Shown piece by piece: positions 55,823-64,000 of a stretch of 64,000 nt of DNA. The position numbers and the translations under genes were made by a program. The stretch spans positions 1 through 64,000 of the forward strand of contig DASXVE010000020.1 in NCBI GenBank assembly GCA_036504445.1, given 5' to 3'. The notes beneath the pieces are model-generated. The model searched no databases and was not told where the DNA came from. It worked only from the letters and a program-made list of their open reading frames with translations. This stretch comes from Candidatus Aquicultor sp. GTDB lineage: Bacteria > Actinomycetota > Aquicultoria > Aquicultorales > Aquicultoraceae. The first letter of the stretch is position 1. The number at the start of each line of letters is the position of its first letter.

Positions 55823-56896
55823 ATGTTTCGCTCAGCTCGCATTAAGTTGACCGCTTGGTACCTCTTAACCATCATGCTGATAAGCATTGTATTAAGCTTA
55901 GCGGTATACCATTCGTCAACATTTGAAATCAGAAGAGGTTTATACCGTGCAGCGATGCAAGACAACGCCGGCCGGTTGCACTTGCAGCTGCCCCACGGAT
56001 CCACACCTCCGCCACGACCGGTTCCCAATTCATTATTTGCCGGACCTTTCCCGCCGCCCCCGCCCGGTTTTAACGAGCAACTATTTGCTGAGCAAAAGCA
56101 AAGAGTAGCGATGCAGCTTGGCGTGCTAAACCTGGGCATCCTAGGCCTTGCCGGTTTGGCGGGCTATTTACTGTCCGGGCGAACCCTCAAGCCGATTGAA
56201 GAGATGTTGGATGAGCAGAAACGATTCGTCAGCGACGCCTCTCACGAACTGCGCACGCCATTGACGGCTATGCGGACCGAGACGGAAGTCGCGCTCCTCT
56301 GCAACAAGCTTGATCCCGCCGATGCAAAAGAAGTGTTGGAGAGCAATCTGGAGGAAATCGGCAAATTGCAGCTACTGGCGGATAATTTGCTTACCTTAGG
56401 TAAGTATGAAGCCGCAACATATAAACTTAATGTAGCGAACGTTGATTTAGCTGAAGTATTTGAAGATGCGTTAGAGAGAGTCCGGCCGATGGCGCAAGCA
56501 AGAAATATTGAATTGGAAAGCAGCATTAATAGCAGTATCGTTCTTCATGCCGACAAAGAGCCGTTAACGCGCATGTTCGTCATCTTCCTGGATAACGCTA
56601 TCAAGTATGGCCTGGAGAATAGTAAAGTGATTATGAGCGCTCACACGCTTAAGAATAAAGCGGTTATCAGCATCCAGGATTTTGGCATCGGTATATTTGC
56701 CGATGATTTACCGCATATCTTCAACAGATTCTACCGAGTAGATACCGCTCGAACCAAGACCGGTGCTACCGGCTATGGTCTCGGCCTCTCTATTGCCAAA
56801 GACATAATCGATCTTCATCACGGAAACGTTGCCGTAACGAGCACCCCAGACGAAGGCACGACGTTCACCGTAACCCTTCCGCACGTCTTCTCATAA
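55823..56896 (+). CDS. Sensor histidine kinase
   Basis: 357 residues. Membrane helix 1 is at about 9-29. A short extracytoplasmic loop of about 70 residues with a Pro-rich run (PFPPPPPGF) follows, then helix 2 at about 99-118. No full HAMP domain is visible. The phosphoacceptor is H141 in ASHELRTPLTAM. The ATPase domain has FVIFLDNAIKYG, IQDFGIGIF and TGYGLGLSIAK. A small sensor loop suits detection of cationic or membrane-active compounds, but that is inference. Confidence 0.94.
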   Translation: MFRSARIKLTAWYLLTIMLISIVLSLAVYHSSTFEIRRGLYRAAMQDNAGRLHLQLPHGSTPPPRPVPNSLFAGPFPPPPPGFNEQLFAEQKQRVAMQLGVLNLGILGLAGLAGYLLSGRTLKPIEEMLDEQKRFVSDASHELRTPLTAMRTETEVALLCNKLDPADAKEVLESNLEEIGKLQLLADNLLTLGKYEAATYKLNVANVDLAEVFEDALERVRPMAQARNIELESSINSSIVLHADKEPLTRMFVIFLDNAIKYGLENSKVIMSAHTLKNKAVISIQDFGIGIFADDLPHIFNRFYRVDTARTKTGATGYGLGLSIAKDIIDLHHGNVAVTSTPDEGTTFTVTLPHVFS

Positions 56897-56927
56897 GAAA
56901 CTATAAATAGTTTCTAGATCACCCCCT

Positions 56928-56946
56928 TTCTTAAGCCTTCTCTCAG
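56928..56946 (+). promoter_or_regulatory. Putative response-regulator site before the DUF2680-like gene
   Basis: TTCTTAAG (56928-56935) and TCTCTCAG (56939-56946) repeat with an 11-base period, and their 3' ends match the CTCAG/TAAG halves seen at 55096 and 57794. Located 60 bases before the gene start. Confidence 0.45.
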
Positions 56947-57005
56947 CTTTGCTGCAGATAATAAGACTTAGATAACAATTACTTTTGGAAAGGAGGTGGC
57001 AACTA

Positions 57006-57596
57006 GTGCCCAAGATACGGTTTAGAACATTGGTGGTGGCCGCGGCCGCGGTTTGTTTACTTCTGGTAGGCAGTTATAGCGTTTTTGCGGCTACTACGAC
57101 AAGCACATCCAAGTATCCATCAATAGTCACAAAATTGGCTAAAGCATTTAACCTTGATCCGGTAAAAGTAAATAGAGTATTCGACGATGAAAGAACTGCA
57201 ATGGAGGCGCAGCGGGGAACGCAGTATAAGGAACGCTTGGCCCAAGCTGTTAAAGACGGAACAATAACCGAAGCACAGAAAGAAACCATCTTGAAGAAGA
57301 TGGACGAAATGAAAACAGCATTCGACGCACTTAAAGACCTTTCGCAAGAAGAGCGAAAGACCAAGATGGACAGCCTGCGTACAGAGTTACAAGCGTGGGC
57401 AAAAAAGAACGGCCTCGATCAGAAGATGTACCTATTACAGTTCGGAGGACCGGGCGGCGGTCGTGGAGGATTCGGCCATGGCCCGGGTGGCCCGGGCGGT
57501 AAAGGCGGCCCCGGCGGATCCCCCGGTTGGGGCGGCATACCACCGAGCGCTCCAGATTCAACTACCGCCGGTAGTTCTGGCAGCGCAAGCAACTAG
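57006..57596 (+). CDS. Secreted DUF2680-like protein with Gly-rich tail
   Basis: 196 residues from GTG 57006, six bases after a strong GGAAAGGAGGTGG site. A signal peptide lies at 1-28 (LVVAAAAVCLLLVGSYSVFA). The helical part has AVKDGTITEAQKETILKKMDE, the DUF2680 pattern of short helices, at about 75-105. The C-terminal 55 residues are low-complexity Gly/Pro (FGHGPGGPGGKGGPGG). Function unknown. Its position between the two-component genes and the MacA gene suggests an envelope-stress product, comparable in style to CpxP/Spy-like proteins, though no homology is claimed. Confidence 0.8.
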   Translation: MPKIRFRTLVVAAAAVCLLLVGSYSVFAATTTSTSKYPSIVTKLAKAFNLDPVKVNRVFDDERTAMEAQRGTQYKERLAQAVKDGTITEAQKETILKKMDEMKTAFDALKDLSQEERKTKMDSLRTELQAWAKKNGLDQKMYLLQFGGPGGGRGGFGHGPGGPGGKGGPGGSPGWGGIPPSAPDSTTAGSSGSASN

Positions 57597-57630
57597 ACAG
57601 GTTAGGAAACAGGCGAATACGGTAAAAGAA

Positions 57631-57668
57631 GCAATACGGGTGGCTTTACGCCACCCGTATTGCATTTT
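57631..57668 (+). terminator. Terminator of the DUF2680-like gene
   Basis: Perfect 14-bp stem: GCAATACGGGTGGC (57631-57644) and its complement at 57650-57663, followed by ATTTTT. Confidence 0.92.
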
Positions 57669-57793
57669 TAACAGCACCAACATTATCGAAGCACAATAAT
57701 ACTTTGAAAGTACTCGTTGCAAGAACCTATTCTTGACATCAATTTACCGCCCTTTCAGCAATATTTCCTAAAACCTTCAAAGCAACCCCTTTT

Positions 57794-57811
57794 TTCTAAG
57801 ATGTTTCTCAG
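57794..57811 (+). promoter_or_regulatory. Putative response-regulator site before the MacA-like gene
   Basis: TTCTAAG (57794-57800) and TTCTCAG (57805-57811), an exact 11-base period. Same unit as the repeat upstream of the response-regulator gene. It lies 65 bases before the MacA-like start. Confidence 0.55.
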
Positions 57812-57875
57812 GTCTGGCACCAATAATAGATTTAGGATGCAAAACTATTCTAGAAAAGAAGGTAGAGAATAACAT

Positions 57876-59867
57876 ATGGGTGCTTTTTTGCGTGTACTAC
57901 GATCTAGGAAACGGGTTCTGGCCTTTACCGCGATTCCTGTTCTGATTCTCGCTATTTGGGCAATTACTTCGCTCGGGAAAAAGGATCAGACTCAGTATCA
58001 AACTTCTACGGTCGAGAAAGGGATGATTATCTCCTCGATTAGCGCATCGGGGCAGGTCTCTTCGGCTAATGATATCCCTCTGACAACGCAGGCGACGGGC
58101 GTCGTCAAAGCGGTGTATGTAAAAGACGGCGATATGGTCAAAGCCGGAGATAAAATCCTCGAGATAAAGCTCGATTCGAATGGGCGCAAGACAAAAGCCC
58201 AGGCGTGGTCTTCATACCTGGCCGCAAAAAGCGCGGTAGAAAGCGCAGTCGGGAACCAACTGCAAGCTAAGAAAGATGCGAGCACCTCGGGCAATGATGT
58301 CACCGCCGCCAATCAGAACAAACTCCAGTCGCTTCAAAGCATTCAACAAGCGCAAGCGCAGCTCGAATCGGCGCAAACCTCTTGGAATAAGGCGCAAGAT
58401 TCCTCAACCAGCGAATCCGATAAGCAGCAAAAACTTCTCAGCCTTGAATCGGCACAAACCGCACTGGCGCTCGCGCAGCTGAAATATAATGATTCAGATT
58501 CCAACGCTGCCAAGACAAACAGCCAGAACCTGCTGCAGCTGCAACAGGGTTTACAGCAAACGCAGTCGGCTCTCATGCAAGCGCAAAATGCATACGACCA
58601 AGCGTCTGATGCTACCCAGACAACCACAGAAGAGCTACAGTCAAAGTTTTACGCGCTTCAGGCAGCCCAAACAGCGCTATCACTTGCACAGCAGAAATAT
58701 GACGACGCAGCCGCAGGCGACACATCGAGCACCGAGCAAAGCAAGCTCCAGCTGCAACGCGATATACAGCAAGCTGAAGCGGCGTTAATCCAGGCGCAGG
58801 CCGCATATAAAGATGTGCAAGACCCATCGAATAGCGAATCGGACAAAAAGCAGAAGCTTTATGCTTTGGAGGTCGCGCAAACCGCGCTCACGCTCGCCCA
58901 GCAGAAATTCAATAGTGCGGGTGCCGATATAGCATCGGCATCTTATAGCGGCCCTATCGCCAAACAAAAGGCAAAGAGCAGCAACACCGCTTTGCTTAAG
59001 GCGCAAGCCGATCTCAGCTCGGCACTCGAAACATACCAGGCTACGCTCGGCATGGTCGTAGCTCCGGCAGATGGCAAGATCAGCGATCTCATGGTTACGG
59101 AAGGCATGGTGATTTCCTCAAGCTCATCAAGCAGTAGCAGCGGCTCGTCGAGTAGCAGCTCAGGTCAAGGATCGTCGAGCGGAAGCAGTTCGAGTAGCAG
59201 CTCGGGTTCATCGAGTTCGGGAGGCCAGACGGTCGCACATCTTTCCATCGACAGCAATCCGATAGCATCGGTTAATTTGACCGAGATCGACATTAGTAAG
59301 GTAAAAGTCGGCCAGAAGGTCACGCTCACGCTCGATGCCTTTACGGATAAAACATTTACCGGCAAGGTGCTCGGCATCAACCGCAGCGGCTCGGTCAGTT
59401 CCGGCGTTACCAACTACCCGGTCTCAATCGTGTTCGACACCTTGGATGAAAACATCCTGCCCAATATGGCAGCAAGCGCCAACATTATTACCGAGACCAA
59501 AGACAACGTGTTGCTTGTTCCGGTCGGGGCGGTTAAAACATCGAACGGAGCATCGACCGTTCAGGTACTCAAGAACAATAAAACGCAGGATGTAACGGTT
59601 GAAACCGGCATCTCTTCCGACAGCCAAATTGAAGTTGCATCGGGCTTAACCGAAGGACAAACCATCGTCACCGCGACCATAAGCACCGCCACCCAGGCGG
59701 CAAGCAGCTCCAGCGGCTCGTCACCGTTTAGCGGCAGCTTTGGAAACAGAAGTAGCGGCGGCGGCAGTAACAGCAGTGGCAGTAGTACAAATCGCAGTGG
59801 TAGCAGCTCGGGTGCGTTAGGCGGCGGCATGGGCGGCCCTCCCGGTGGTGGTCCCGGTGGCTTTTAG
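57876..59867 (+). CDS. MacA/HlyD-type membrane fusion protein with expanded hairpin and Ser-rich insert
   Basis: 663 residues, much longer than usual MacA (about 370). A membrane anchor lies at 12-32. The first half of the lipoyl and barrel region contains TTQATGVVKAVYVKDGDMVKAGDKIL (71-95). A long helical hairpin with three tandem units of about 70 residues carries the repeated motif AQTALxLAQxKY at 193-204, 264-275 and 334-345. After the returning lipoyl strand (VVAPADGKISDLMV) is a Ser/Gly-only stretch at 414-450. The barrel follows (VNLTEIDISKVKVGQKVTLTLDAF), and a Ser/Gly tail ends PPGGGPGGF. Partner of the ABC transporter genes downstream. Confidence 0.9.
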   Translation: MGAFLRVLRSRKRVLAFTAIPVLILAIWAITSLGKKDQTQYQTSTVEKGMIISSISASGQVSSANDIPLTTQATGVVKAVYVKDGDMVKAGDKILEIKLDSNGRKTKAQAWSSYLAAKSAVESAVGNQLQAKKDASTSGNDVTAANQNKLQSLQSIQQAQAQLESAQTSWNKAQDSSTSESDKQQKLLSLESAQTALALAQLKYNDSDSNAAKTNSQNLLQLQQGLQQTQSALMQAQNAYDQASDATQTTTEELQSKFYALQAAQTALSLAQQKYDDAAAGDTSSTEQSKLQLQRDIQQAEAALIQAQAAYKDVQDPSNSESDKKQKLYALEVAQTALTLAQQKFNSAGADIASASYSGPIAKQKAKSSNTALLKAQADLSSALETYQATLGMVVAPADGKISDLMVTEGMVISSSSSSSSSGSSSSSSGQGSSSGSSSSSSSGSSSSGGQTVAHLSIDSNPIASVNLTEIDISKVKVGQKVTLTLDAFTDKTFTGKVLGINRSGSVSSGVTNYPVSIVFDTLDENILPNMAASANIITETKDNVLLVPVGAVKTSNGASTVQVLKNNKTQDVTVETGISSDSQIEVASGLTEGQTIVTATISTATQAASSSSGSSPFSGSFGNRSSGGGSNSSGSSTNRSGSSSGALGGGMGGPPGGGPGGF

Positions 59868-60645
59868 CGCCCAAGCAGCACAACGAGTTCCCGATCAGGG
59901 CGATTCGATCATCAGCCTAGAACACATCACCAAAGTGTATAAAACCGAGTTGGTGGAAACCGTTGCGCTCGCCGATATCACGTTCGACGTACGACCCGGT
60001 GAATTTGTAGCCATCATGGGCCCTTCGGGAAGCGGAAAATCGACGCTCATGCACATCCTGGGCGCGCTCGACAAACCCACCTCGGGCACCTACATTCTTG
60101 ACGGCAAAGATGTGGGCAAACTCTCGGGTATCGAGCTTGCGCACATCCGAAACCAGAGCATAGGCTTCGTTTTTCAATCATATAACCTGCTCGCCCGCAC
60201 AACTGCGATGAAAAACGTGATGGTCCCGATGGCGTACGCGCGTATGCCGAAAGAGGAACGCACGCGCCGGACAACAGAGCTTCTTGAGATGGTGGGGCTC
60301 GGCGACAGGATGGAGCACACTTCAAACCAGCTCTCCGGCGGCCAGCAGCAGCGCGTGGCGATAGCCCGCTCACTCGCCATGGACCCGGCAATTATTCTTG
60401 CCGACGAGCCGACCGGAAATCTTGCGTCAGCCCAGGGAGAAGAGATTATGGAAATATTCCATAATCTGCACGCTAAGGGGCATACGATTATTATGATCAC
60501 GCACGAGCCGAGTATTGCCGAGCACGCGGAGCGCGTCATTTTTATCCAGGATGGCAAAGTTTTCTCAGACGATAATCATCATCTCCAACGCTACGTTGGT
60601 CTCAATAAAAACACTATAAGGGAAGATGCTCATGGAACTATTTGA
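59845..60645 (+). CDS. MacB-type ABC transporter ATP-binding protein (LolD/MacB family)
   Basis: 266 residues. Walker A GPSGSGKST, the signature LSGGQQQRVAIARSLAMDP, Walker B IILADEPTGNL and the H-loop MITHEPSIAEHA are complete. The start at ATG 59845 overlaps the MacA-like gene by 23 bases within its Gly-coding tail; the first 20 residues are atypical, so a later start is possible. It powers the FtsX-like permease encoded next. Confidence 0.93.
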   Translation: MVVPVAFSAQAAQRVPDQGDSIISLEHITKVYKTELVETVALADITFDVRPGEFVAIMGPSGSGKSTLMHILGALDKPTSGTYILDGKDVGKLSGIELAHIRNQSIGFVFQSYNLLARTTAMKNVMVPMAYARMPKEERTRRTTELLEMVGLGDRMEHTSNQLSGGQQQRVAIARSLAMDPAIILADEPTGNLASAQGEEIMEIFHNLHAKGHTIIMITHEPSIAEHAERVIFIQDGKVFSDDNHHLQRYVGLNKNTIREDAHGTI

Positions 60646-61858
60646 AACGATAGCAACCGCTATCGAGGCCTTACGGCTCAATAAGATGCGAACTGCGCTG
60701 GCCACTCTGGGCATCGTCATCGGCATCGGCGCGGTTATCGCCCTGGTGTCTTTAGGACAATCGAGCCAACTCTCAATCCAGTCCCAGATACAGACGCTCG
60801 GATCAAATCTGCTAACCGTCAGGCCGGGTGCGCAAAATAGTGGCGGCGTGCGAGGCGCTACGGGAGGCGGAACCACTCTAACCCTAAAAGACGCCGAAGC
60901 GATTATGACTTCATCGCAGGTGACGACGGTGGCAAATGTCTCGCCGGAACTTAATCAGAGAAGCCAGGTCGTTGCCGGCAGAAACAACACAAACACCACG
61001 ATCATGGGCTCGACACCGGCATACACAGAGGTGCATAAGCTCACGGTCGGTTCAGGGCGATTTTTTACCGACAACGAAGTAACAAGCATGGCTAAGGTCG
61101 CCGTGCTGGGCCCTACAGCCGCACAAGACCTCTTTGCCGACGCTGCAAACGCGGTTGGGCAGACAATTCGAATCAACGGAGCGACGTTCACTGTCATCGG
61201 TGTTAGCGTGGCAAAAGGCGGTAGCGGTTTTTCCAGCCCGGACGATATGATTTTTATACCGCTTACTACCGCTCAGAAGATCGTTTTCGGCATGGATTAC
61301 CTCGGATCGATTGCCGTAGAAGCGAAAAGCCAAGAGCAGATGACGCAAGCGCAAAACGAAGTCGGCTATTTCTTGCTTGCACGTCACAAAATCTCCGACC
61401 CGTCGAACGCTGATTTTAGCATCATGTCGCAACAAGATATTATGGGTGCCGCGACATCGGTTACCGGTACGTTCACAACGCTGCTCCAGGGCGTGGCAAT
61501 GATTTCACTTTTGGTCGGTGGTATCGGTATTATGAATATCATGCTTATCACCGTTATTGAGCGCACTCGCGAGATAGGCTTGCGCAAATCCCTCGGGGCG
61601 ACCGATAGCGATATAGTCACGCAATTCCTCAGTGAATCGGTTCTACTGACGCTCTCAGGCGGCGTCTTAGGAATGCTGCTCGGCGTCGGAATTGCGTACG
61701 CCGTAACCAAGATCGTACCGAGTCTCCCGTTTGTTGTGTCACTCTCTTCGATCTTGTTGGCGATCGGTGTCTCGGCCGCGATCGGCATCGCATTCGGCAT
61801 ATACCCCGCACAAAAAGCCGCGAAGCTATCACCGATAGAAGCGCTGCGGTTCGAATAA
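60632..61858 (+). CDS. MacB-type FtsX-like ABC permease
   Basis: 408 residues from ATG 60632, preceded by GGGAAG; another ATG at 60626 is in frame. A MacB-like periplasmic core domain follows the first helix (LATLGIVIGIGAVIALVSLG, SQIQTLGSNLLTVRPG). Three C-terminal helices form the FtsX domain (IMNIMLITVIERTREIGLRKSLGA). With the ATPase and the adaptor it makes a tripartite-like exporter of peptides or antibiotics; in a Gram-positive envelope no outer channel is needed. Confidence 0.93.
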   Translation: MELFETIATAIEALRLNKMRTALATLGIVIGIGAVIALVSLGQSSQLSIQSQIQTLGSNLLTVRPGAQNSGGVRGATGGGTTLTLKDAEAIMTSSQVTTVANVSPELNQRSQVVAGRNNTNTTIMGSTPAYTEVHKLTVGSGRFFTDNEVTSMAKVAVLGPTAAQDLFADAANAVGQTIRINGATFTVIGVSVAKGGSGFSSPDDMIFIPLTTAQKIVFGMDYLGSIAVEAKSQEQMTQAQNEVGYFLLARHKISDPSNADFSIMSQQDIMGAATSVTGTFTTLLQGVAMISLLVGGIGIMNIMLITVIERTREIGLRKSLGATDSDIVTQFLSESVLLTLSGGVLGMLLGVGIAYAVTKIVPSLPFVVSLSSILLAIGVSAAIGIAFGIYPAQKAAKLSPIEALRFE

Positions 61859-61893
61859 ATATCTAAAAGCAATTATTTGTAGGAGGTACGGTA

Positions 61894-62424
61894 ATGAGTA
61901 ACGCAAAGGGAATTGTAGTAGCGGTCGTGCTCGTCATCCTGGCAGGCGGCGGCGGCTTTTACGGCGGCATGCAATACCAGAAAGCGCAGACGCCATCGTT
62001 TGCGCAAGGTGGATTCGGCGGCCCGGGCGGCATACCGGGAGGCGGCACAAGCCAGGGACAAGGGCAGAACGGTAATGGCCAGCGTCAAGGTGCCCCGGTA
62101 TCAGGCCAGGTCGTATCCAAAGACAGCAGCAGTATTACCGTCAAACTTACCGACGGAAGCACCAAGATAGTGATGCTTTCATCGAAAGCATCGATCGGCA
62201 AATTCACGACGGTCAAAGCGAGCGAGATCAGGGAAGGCGAGCAGGTCACGGCATTCGGCACGACCAACTCGGACGGTAGCGTAACCGCGTCTATGATTCA
62301 GCTGGGCAGGCCTGCAGGCATGTTCGGGAACAGAAGTCCCGGTGCCAACGGCAATAATAGTGGCGGTGGCAGTGGTAATGCCGGCGGTAATAATAGCAAT
62401 TCAAGCGGCAATGTACAGCAGTAA
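61894..62424 (+). CDS. DUF5666-like membrane-anchored protein
   Basis: 176 residues. An N-terminal anchor or signal lies at 5-25 (GIVVAVVLVILAGGGGFYGGM), then a Gly/Gln-rich linker. A small beta domain at about 68-130 contains VSGQVVSKDSSSITVKLTDGSTKIVML and IREGEQVTAFGTTNSDGSVTASMIQ, typical of DUF5666. The Asn/Gly-rich tail is low-complexity. TAGGAGG precedes ATG 61894 by 7-8 bases. Last gene of the exporter operon, role unknown. Confidence 0.82.
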   Translation: MSNAKGIVVAVVLVILAGGGGFYGGMQYQKAQTPSFAQGGFGGPGGIPGGGTSQGQGQNGNGQRQGAPVSGQVVSKDSSSITVKLTDGSTKIVMLSSKASIGKFTTVKASEIREGEQVTAFGTTNSDGSVTASMIQLGRPAGMFGNRSPGANGNNSGGGSGNAGGNNSNSSGNVQQ

Positions 62425-62465
62425 TCGCTAGCAAAGATAATGACTAGTTGACGTGCCCCCTAATA

Positions 62466-62508
62466 GGATGGCTTGCAGCAACTTACCCCATGCTGTTGCA
62501 AGCTATCC
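62466..62508 (+). terminator. Hairpin after the exporter operon
   Basis: A 15-bp stem, 62466-62480 with 62494-62508, including two G-U pairs. No clear T-run follows, so termination may be weak or factor-assisted. Confidence 0.5.
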
Positions 62509-62648
62509 AACTTTACGTAATGCAGTAAGATAGGGAGGTATGTGTATAAAATGCCCAACGGAAGCGAGCCGTAAATGCCGGTTTGTACAAAATTCGTCGA
62601 GATTGGCGACACATAGATGAGGGAAATTGCGCGGGAATAGGTGATATC

Positions 62649-63371
62649 ATGCAGAAAATTCTCGTTATTAATGACGATAACGAATCATGTGAACTGCTCA
62701 AAGAATACCTGTCGCCGGAAGGCTTCGAAGTCAATATTGCCAATAATGGGCTGTCGGGGATCGAACATGCCGTCGGAGAAGATTGCGACCTGATCGTGCT
62801 CGATGTAAAGGTTCCAGAGAGCAACGGTTTTGACGCACTGCGCCAACTACGCGGCAGGGTTGCAACGCCGATAGTGATACTTACGGCTCGCGGTGACGAT
62901 GTGGACCGGATTATCGGTCTCGAGCTCGGGGCGGATGATTGTTTATCAAAACCCTTTAATCCCCGGGAGCTGCTGGCACGCATCCGTGCGGTGTTACGCA
63001 GAGTTAAACCGGATAGGGAAGACGGCGAGCCGTTCTTTAGCTCCAAGAAGAGGCTGCAGGTCGGCGATGTGGAAATGGACCTTGGTACCCGCGTAGTTTG
63101 TTGTTCTGGCCAGCAGGTGGAACTCACGGCAGCAGAATTCAACTTGCTGGAAAACATGCTTAGGAATGCCGGTGAGCTCGTCACGCGCGAAAACCTCATT
63201 CAGGTTGTGCTCGGCCGTTGTCTGACCCCGTACGACCGCAGTATCGACGTTCACGTGTGCAAGCTCCGCAAGAAGCTCGGCAACGATATGGCGGGGCTCG
63301 AACGAATTAAGACGATTAGAGGCGTAGGCTATTTGTATGCTCTTACCCCCCGAACAAGAGGAGATAGGTGA
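62649..63371 (+). CDS. OmpR/PhoB-family response regulator
   Basis: 240 residues from ATG 62649 after AATAGGTG. Receiver D52 is in VLDVKVPESNG and the lysine in CLSKPFNP. The winged helix (residues about 130-232) has VTRENLIQVVLGRCLTPYDRSIDVHVCKLRKKLG and RTIRGVGYLY. It is CpxR-like in length and domain order. No kinase gene follows in the window, so its partner is unknown; the kinase at 55823 belongs to the other regulator by adjacency. Confidence 0.92.
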   Translation: MQKILVINDDNESCELLKEYLSPEGFEVNIANNGLSGIEHAVGEDCDLIVLDVKVPESNGFDALRQLRGRVATPIVILTARGDDVDRIIGLELGADDCLSKPFNPRELLARIRAVLRRVKPDREDGEPFFSSKKRLQVGDVEMDLGTRVVCCSGQQVELTAAEFNLLENMLRNAGELVTRENLIQVVLGRCLTPYDRSIDVHVCKLRKKLGNDMAGLERIKTIRGVGYLYALTPRTRGDR

Positions 63372-63395
63372 TTTTAGACACCTATCTCCTCTGTA
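63357..63395. terminator. Hairpin overlapping the response-regulator stop
   Basis: Perfect 14-bp stem: AGAGGAGATAGGTG (63357-63370) and its complement at 63379-63392, loop ATTTTAGA. The gene's stop codon lies at the top of the left arm. It probably terminates both converging genes. Confidence 0.7.
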
Positions 63396-63452
63396 ATTCT
63401 CTTGCTGCAATAACCAATCTCCGAGCTATCGCCAGACAGAAACCAATTTCTA

Positions 63453-63983
63453 CTACGCAGACCATGACCAGGCCAGAGAGGACTCGTTGCTAGCCTCCTG
63501 GCTGTAGCTTGCCGTGCTTGCCTTCATGTAACTGCTGATCGCCATATCAAATATGGCCTTAATATCCGTTTTAGAACTGCTGGTACTCGTGCTGGACGAA
63601 GCAGATGAACCATCTTCATCATCTTTGCTAAGTGCGTCAAGAAGGGCTTTTAGCGTATCTTCTTGGCTGTTCTTAACTGAACCAGCGCCACCTGGACCAC
63701 CCGGTCCACCGGGCCCTCCGTGCTTGGCCATCTTGTCTATAAACGTGTCTGATTCAGCTTTGCTAATGCTACCGTCCTGATTCGTATCGATTTTGCTGAA
63801 CATCTCATCAGCGCTTGGCCTGCCTGCAGGAGCGTTGGCTTGCATTTGGCTCATTTCGTCCTTGCTGATTTTGCCGTCGCCGTTAGTATCGATCATGTTG
63901 AATATTTGCTCTTTCATATCGGTCGCGGAACTTTGATCGATTCCAAGATTAAAGCCGCCCATCGCACCCATCTGCTGCATCAT
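63453..63983 (-). CDS. EF-hand calcium-binding protein (5' end may lie outside the window)
   Basis: At least 176 residues. Two canonical EF-hand loops are DTNGDGKISKDE (about 33-44) and DTNQDGSISKAE (about 67-78). A Gly/Pro run (GGPGGPGGPGG) follows, then a Ser/Thr-rich acidic helix. The frame is open to the window edge beyond the first ATG, and no ribosome site precedes that ATG, so the true start is probably further on. Bacterial EF-hand proteins of this kind are often short, repeat-rich and of unknown role. Confidence 0.82.
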   Translation of the reverse strand: MMQQMGAMGGFNLGIDQSSATDMKEQIFNMIDTNGDGKISKDEMSQMQANAPAGRPSADEMFSKIDTNQDGSISKAESDTFIDKMAKHGGPGGPGGPGGAGSVKNSQEDTLKALLDALSKDDEDGSSASSSTSTSSSKTDIKAIFDMAISSYMKASTASYSQEASNESSLAWSWSA

Positions 63984-64000
63984 CGTGCTTGGTCCTGATC

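Overview
The window reads as one contiguous bacterial chromosome segment of moderate GC. The order eno - ftsB/divIC-like - DUF501 - ppx/gppA near one end is the arrangement usual in Actinobacteria and their deep-branching anaerobic relatives. Together with an Isc-type iron-sulfur operon, lar genes, TldD/TldE and cell-wall hydrolases carrying coiled coils, it suggests an anaerobic, actinobacterial-lineage organism. This placement is an inference from synteny and protein style; no rRNA is present to confirm it.

Bases 1-9300 hold glycolysis genes (eno, pyk), a divisome protein, an S1-domain RNA binder, DUF501, an exopolyphosphatase, tRNA-Leu(UAA), a STAS anti-anti-sigma protein, a small membrane protein and larB-larE. 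Bases 8760-13800 form a sulfur operon: Rrf2 regulator, cysK, cysE, iscS, iscU, mnmA. Facing it is a DUF5714 gene whose frame runs from a strong ribosome binding site through an in-frame TGA followed by a SECIS-like hairpin. It is a candidate selenoprotein and the most interesting single object here. Bases 14650-21440 carry an M23 peptidase, an RsbW-like kinase, tldE-tldD and an NlpC/P60 hydrolase, mostly on the minus strand.

Bases 21605-30150 are an accessory island starting at tRNA-fMet. Degenerate repeats derived from the tRNA 3' end, its terminator and an opposing tRNA-like fragment (R0 to R3) separate three cassettes: a Fic protein; an AbiEi/AbiEii pair plus a frameshifted TOTE-type primase-helicase-PLD gene; and a TetR regulator with a membrane 2[4Fe-4S] protein. 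No integrase is present.

Bases 30370-52380 are an exopolysaccharide or glycan cluster: Wzz/BY-kinase, DUF4012, a polyprenyl-phosphate sugar transferase and a decayed paralogue, methyltransferases, a MurJ/Wzx-like flippase, an O-antigen ligase/polymerase-like protein, several GT4-type glycosyltransferases, two radical SAM proteins and a glycosyltransferase-methyltransferase fusion. Remnants of holA and an IS21-type element lie within it.

Bases 52400-64000 hold a Cys-rich secreted protein, a MerR/GyrI regulator, a Cache-domain fragment, then an envelope-response locus: response regulator, histidine kinase, a DUF2680-like secreted protein, a MacA-MacB-type efflux system, a DUF5666-like protein, a second response regulator and an EF-hand protein. 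An 11-bp-periodic direct repeat (TTCTNAG) precedes three of these transcription units and looks like the regulator's binding site.
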